A stretch of DNA of 9,229 nt. It comes from Pseudanabaena sp. CAN_BIN31 (GTDB lineage: Bacteria > Cyanobacteriota > Cyanobacteriia > Pseudanabaenales > Pseudanabaenaceae). The translations under genes were made by a program, and so were the position numbers. The DNA lies in assembly GCA_026785865.1 (NCBI GenBank), contig JAJAZG010000414.1, forward strand, positions 1 through 9,229, read 5' to 3'. Positions within the stretch are counted from its first letter, which is position 1. The number at the start of each line of letters is the position of its first letter. Below the pieces are notes generated by a model. That model made no database searches, was not told the origin of the DNA, and worked only from the letters and a program-made list of their open reading frames with translations. This document shows, piece by piece, positions 7,111 through 9,229 of this stretch.

Positions 7111-7139
7111 TTGAGCAGGCTGATAGCGCAGCTTATTTT
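7111..7139 (+). promoter_or_regulatory. Possible sigma-70 promoter of the CDF transporter gene
   Basis: TTGAGC (7111-7116) and TATTTT (7134-7139) are separated by 17 nt and lie 41 nt upstream of the ATG at 7181. Both hexamers match consensus at four of six positions, so this is plausible but not strong. A GTA-N8-TAC match to the NtcA consensus at 7094-7107 lies just upstream, 26 nt from the -10, a little further than in typical NtcA-activated promoters. Confidence 0.3.
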
Positions 7140-7180
7140 TTTAGTTTTGGGCTTAACTACCTGTTTTCAAAGAATGCGAT

Positions 7181-8074
7181 ATGCAAAATAAATCCGCTCG
7201 TTTTTATGCGTTTCTTTCGATCGGAGCCGCACTCCTGACGATCGCGTTAAAATTAGGCGCTTATCTTTTAACTAATTCGGTTGGATTTTTATCCGATGCC
7301 CTTGAGTCGGGGGTTAATCTAATCGCGGCGATCGGAGCAGTGTGGGCTTTAACCGAGGCAGCTAAACCACCAGATGAAGAACATGCCTATGGACATTCTA
7401 AAGCTGAATATTTTTCTAGTGGATTTGAAGGCGCATTAATTTTAGTGGCGGCAGTGGGAATTGCGATCGCGGCGATCCCCAGACTATTCAATCCGCAACC
7501 AGTGGAACAGCTTGGTTTAGGTTTGGTACTTTCCTTAATAGCATCAGCCATAAATGGAGGACTTGCCCTAGTATTACTCAAAGCAGGAAAACGGCTGCAC
7601 TCGATTACCTTGCGTGCCGATGCTCATCATTTACTAACTGATGTATGGACTTCCGTAGGCGTAATTCTAGGCATATTATTAGTTTCAGTCACAAACTGGT
7701 TAATTCTCGATCCTTTGATTGCCCTATTAGTGGCGGCAAATATTGTTTGGGCTGGCGTAAAACTGATACAGGAAAGCGGCTCGGCGCTTTTGGACGCTTC
7801 TATCCCTTTAGTAGAGAGGCAAATGATCAACGAAATTCTATCTCCTTACGATCGCCAACAAGTGCAGTTTCACGCTATTCGCACCAGAATGGCTGGCACA
7901 ATGAGATTTGTCTCTTTTCATATTTTGGTTCCAGGGGCTTGGACTGTGCAGCAGGGACATGATTTGTGTGAAGAAATTGAGTCGGCGATCTGTCAAGCTT
8001 TGCCCAACATGAATGTTTTCACGCATTTAGAACCATTAGAAGATCCTAAATCATGGACTGATCAGGAGCTATAA
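7181..8074 (+). CDS. Cation diffusion facilitator (CDF) family metal transporter
   Basis: Inner-membrane proton-coupled exporter of divalent metals such as Zn, Fe, Co, Cd or Mn. The 297 aa contain about six membrane segments: near 8-30, 34-56, 84-102, 111-133, 154-170 and 172-192. A cytoplasmic CDF C-terminal domain follows (about 200-285), with LLDASIPL and the late FTHLEP segment. Metal-site residues: the TM2 motif reads SDALESGVN (D39, E42, N46), where CzcD-like proteins have HxxxD and YiiP has DxxxD; the TM5 motif is DAHHLLTD (D147, H150, D154). The TM2-TM3 loop carries DEEHAYGHSKAEYFSS (D65, H68, H72, E76), the common HxYGHxKxE signature. Substrate cannot be assigned from this. It is monocistronic and divergent from the adaptor operon; its last codons (CTA TAA) lie in the inverted terminus of the element that follows. 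Confidence 0.93.
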   Translation: MQNKSARFYAFLSIGAALLTIALKLGAYLLTNSVGFLSDALESGVNLIAAIGAVWALTEAAKPPDEEHAYGHSKAEYFSSGFEGALILVAAVGIAIAAIPRLFNPQPVEQLGLGLVLSLIASAINGGLALVLLKAGKRLHSITLRADAHHLLTDVWTSVGVILGILLVSVTNWLILDPLIALLVAANIVWAGVKLIQESGSALLDASIPLVERQMINEILSPYDRQQVQFHAIRTRMAGTMRFVSFHILVPGAWTVQQGHDLCEEIESAICQALPNMNVFTHLEPLEDPKSWTDQEL

Positions 8075-8192
8075 AGAAGGGGCGCTAGACAACTTGAACA
8101 GGCAAGGGGCTTAAGCCCCTTGTTAAGACCATGGGAAATTGCCATTGCGAACAACTTATTTTTACAAGCTGCCAAGCGCCCCTTCTTTATAG
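8069..8192. mobile_element. MITE-like 124-bp element, or bidirectional terminator, between convergent genes
   Basis: Terminal inverted repeats CTATAAAGAAGGGGCGCT (8069-8086) and its exact complement (8175-8192) match over 18 bp. With three mismatches they extend to about 28 bp (8069-8096 / 8165-8192). There is no coding capacity inside. The interior carries the second copy of the CAAGGGGCTTAAGCCCCTTG palindrome. TA flanks each side of the AAG...CTT core, as expected of IS630/Tc1-mariner-type TA target duplication, although TA is too short to prove it. Both neighbouring genes end Leu-stop (CTA TAA) within the termini. Perfect outer repeats between convergent genes could also serve as a two-way terminator; no T-run follows. 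Confidence 0.55.
8103..8122. repeat. Palindrome, copy 2
   Basis: CAAGGGGCTTAAGCCCCTTG is a perfect 20-bp palindrome. Together with the following TT it repeats 3650-3671 exactly, while the bases beyond differ. It is nested inside the 124-bp inverted-repeat element. Confidence 0.8.
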
Positions 8193-9056
8193 TTGGTTAG
8201 TATTAAACGTATCGCACTGATCGATATTGCCTGTTTCCAAACCACGCTTAAACCAAGTTACCCGTTGTTGAGAAGTTCCATGAGTAAAGGAGTCTGGAAT
8301 CACATGACCACTCTTTGATTGTTTTTGCAAATAGTCATCACCAATCTGAGTCGCCGTGTTCAGAGCCTTAGTTATATCTTGATCAGAGATCAAACCACGC
8401 TGAGAGGTGGAATGTCCCCAAACTCCTGCTAGGCAATCAGCTTGAAGCTCTTGGCGTACCGAAAGCTCATTGGCTTTGGCTTTACTAGAACTTGCCTTTA
8501 ACTGTCTGACACTAGCTGAAGTACCACGCAAAGTTTGAATATGATGTCCGACTTCATGGGCGATCGCGTAGGCTCGCGCAAAGTCAGCATCGTTGCCAGC
8601 CGTAGCTTCTAGATATTTAAAGAAACCCATATCTAAGTAAACTTTTTGGTCAGCAGGACAATAAAAAGGACCTGACGAAGTTCTAGCAGATCCACATGCC
8701 GAATTTACGGAACCATCAAATAGGACTAATTTGGGCGCTTGATAGTTAGTTTTTAGTTGTTGTTTAAAGATGCGATTCCAAGTATCTTCGGTATCGCCGA
8801 GAACAGATTTAACAAAGGCGGAATCACGATCTTTGATTGGTTGTTTGACTAGTGCTTGAGGTGCGGGTGCAGCCTTATTGTTCGATAAAAAACTCAAGAT
8901 TTGGGTGACATCGACTTTAAAAATTAGACCCGCAATTAAGGCGATCGCCATGCCACCAACACCTAAGCCGCCCATCATGCCAACAGGTGATGAACTAGAT
9001 GAACCACCGCGTTCATCTTCCACATTGTCGCTCTCACGCATTTCATCCCATTTCAT
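8187..9056 (-). CDS. Neutral zinc metallopeptidase, YpfJ family (PF04228-type)
   Basis: Putative membrane-anchored zinc protease; substrate unknown in the family. The 289 aa begin with an acidic N-terminus (KWDEMRESDNVEDERGG), a Ser run (19-23) and a Gly/Met-rich membrane segment (about 27-47). A linker leads to the conserved domain from about residue 77: DSAFVKSVLGDTEDTWNRIF, then ACGSA...FYCPAD with C121 and C133, VYLDMGFF (139-146), the zinc motif HEVGHH (H167, E168, H171) and the downstream QELQADCLAGVWG with E203 as likely third ligand. It ends QCDTF plus the five residues NTNQL. Family members typically finish at the CDTF-like position, so the tail runs into the neighbouring element. 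The ATG is preceded by AGGAG at 7-nt spacing, a good ribosome site. Transcribed alone, converging on the CDF gene. Confidence 0.92.
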   Translation of the reverse strand: MKWDEMRESDNVEDERGGSSSSSPVGMMGGLGVGGMAIALIAGLIFKVDVTQILSFLSNNKAAPAPQALVKQPIKDRDSAFVKSVLGDTEDTWNRIFKQQLKTNYQAPKLVLFDGSVNSACGSARTSSGPFYCPADQKVYLDMGFFKYLEATAGNDADFARAYAIAHEVGHHIQTLRGTSASVRQLKASSSKAKANELSVRQELQADCLAGVWGHSTSQRGLISDQDITKALNTATQIGDDYLQKQSKSGHVIPDSFTHGTSQQRVTWFKRGLETGNIDQCDTFNTNQL

Positions 9057-9063
9057 GCTTTCG

Positions 9064-9068
9064 CTCCT
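9064..9068 (-). promoter_or_regulatory. Ribosome binding site of the metallopeptidase gene
   Basis: AGGAG on the minus strand lies 7 nt before the ATG at 9056 and fixes the start. Further upstream, TATAAA and TAAAAT stretches (about 9075-9105) offer -10 candidates, but no clear -35. Confidence 0.65.
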
Positions 9069-9131
9069 ACTTTTATGGATATTTTATGCTGTTTTATATA
9101 AGCAGGTACTCCCTTCTCAGTGAAAGAATTA

Positions 9132-9200
9132 GCAGTGCGGCGGGGATGGCCGCAAGGCTAAATCTTATGATATTTAGCCACCCCCCCGCGTGCGCCCCAG
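9132..9200. other. GC-rich structured non-coding stretch of unknown identity
   Basis: GGCTAAAT (9156-9163) pairs with ATTTAGCC (9172-9179) around an 8-nt loop. Outside it, GCGGGG (9140-9145) can pair with CCCCGC (9184-9189). A GGCCGC-aa-GGC motif lies between the two stems on the left side. The stretch is much more GC-rich than the AT-rich flanks, and the frames crossing it look like chance. It may be a structured RNA, a transposon end or an OMEGA-like RNA whose partner lies beyond the window; none of these is demonstrated. Confidence 0.35.
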
Positions 9201-9229
9201 CATTTTTGATAACAAGATAATAATGAAAA

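Noticed and set aside
9145..9165. Resemblance of GGCCGCAAGG to a conserved stretch of 16S rRNA
   Set aside because: The match is about ten bases long and the surrounding sequence does not follow 16S, so no rRNA fragment is called.
8999..9220. 73-codon plus-strand open frame at the right edge
   Set aside because: It overlaps the metallopeptidase start antisense and then crosses the GC-rich structured stretch; composition and lack of a ribosome site suggest chance.

Overview
The window looks like cyanobacterial chromosome. The octamer GCGATCGC (HIP1) occurs about 22 times by eye, where chance would give far fewer than one. All recognised genes are ordinary cyanobacterial families. A Pseudanabaena-like genome would fit the many AT-armed hairpin repeats, but that is only an impression.

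Layout. Positions 1-144 hold non-coding DNA with a 53-bp perfect-stem hairpin repeat. A minus-strand pair follows: mutS2 (3559 to 1508), then gor, glutathione reductase (1500 to 145), 7 nt apart. The mutS2 leader carries its own stem-loop. Next come a 22-bp palindrome, a strong intrinsic terminator and a 72-codon minus-strand gene of unknown function (3949 to 3731). Positions 3950-4263 hold an AT-rich stretch, the last ~35 codons of an EAL-domain (cyclic-di-GMP phosphodiesterase) gene surviving as a remnant, and a terminator. That terminator ends a minus-strand two-gene operon: an HlyD/MacA-type periplasmic adaptor (6951 to 5542) and a MacB/FtsX-type ABC permease (5538 to 4264). No ATPase gene is present. 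Divergent from the adaptor, after a second copy of the hairpin repeat, is a plus-strand cation diffusion facilitator gene (7181-8074). It converges on a minus-strand zinc metallopeptidase gene of the YpfJ family (9056 to 8187). Between them lies a 124-bp MITE-like element whose inverted termini contain the stop codons of both genes. The right edge (about 9132-9200) is a GC-rich, structured, non-coding stretch of unknown identity.

How the genes work together: mutS2-gor couples a DNA-transaction ATPase with glutathione redox maintenance, though the link may be only transcriptional. The adaptor and permease should form an envelope-spanning ABC efflux or export assembly with an ATPase encoded elsewhere. 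The metal transporter and the metalloprotease are independent units.

I found no CRISPR array, tRNA, rRNA or transposase gene. The protein-coding content is mostly housekeeping. The unusual content is in the repeats: two hairpins with identical arms but different, still self-complementary cores; a palindrome used in two contexts; and the element that closes two genes. The other notable points are a MutS2 without its Smr nuclease domain and the EAL remnant.
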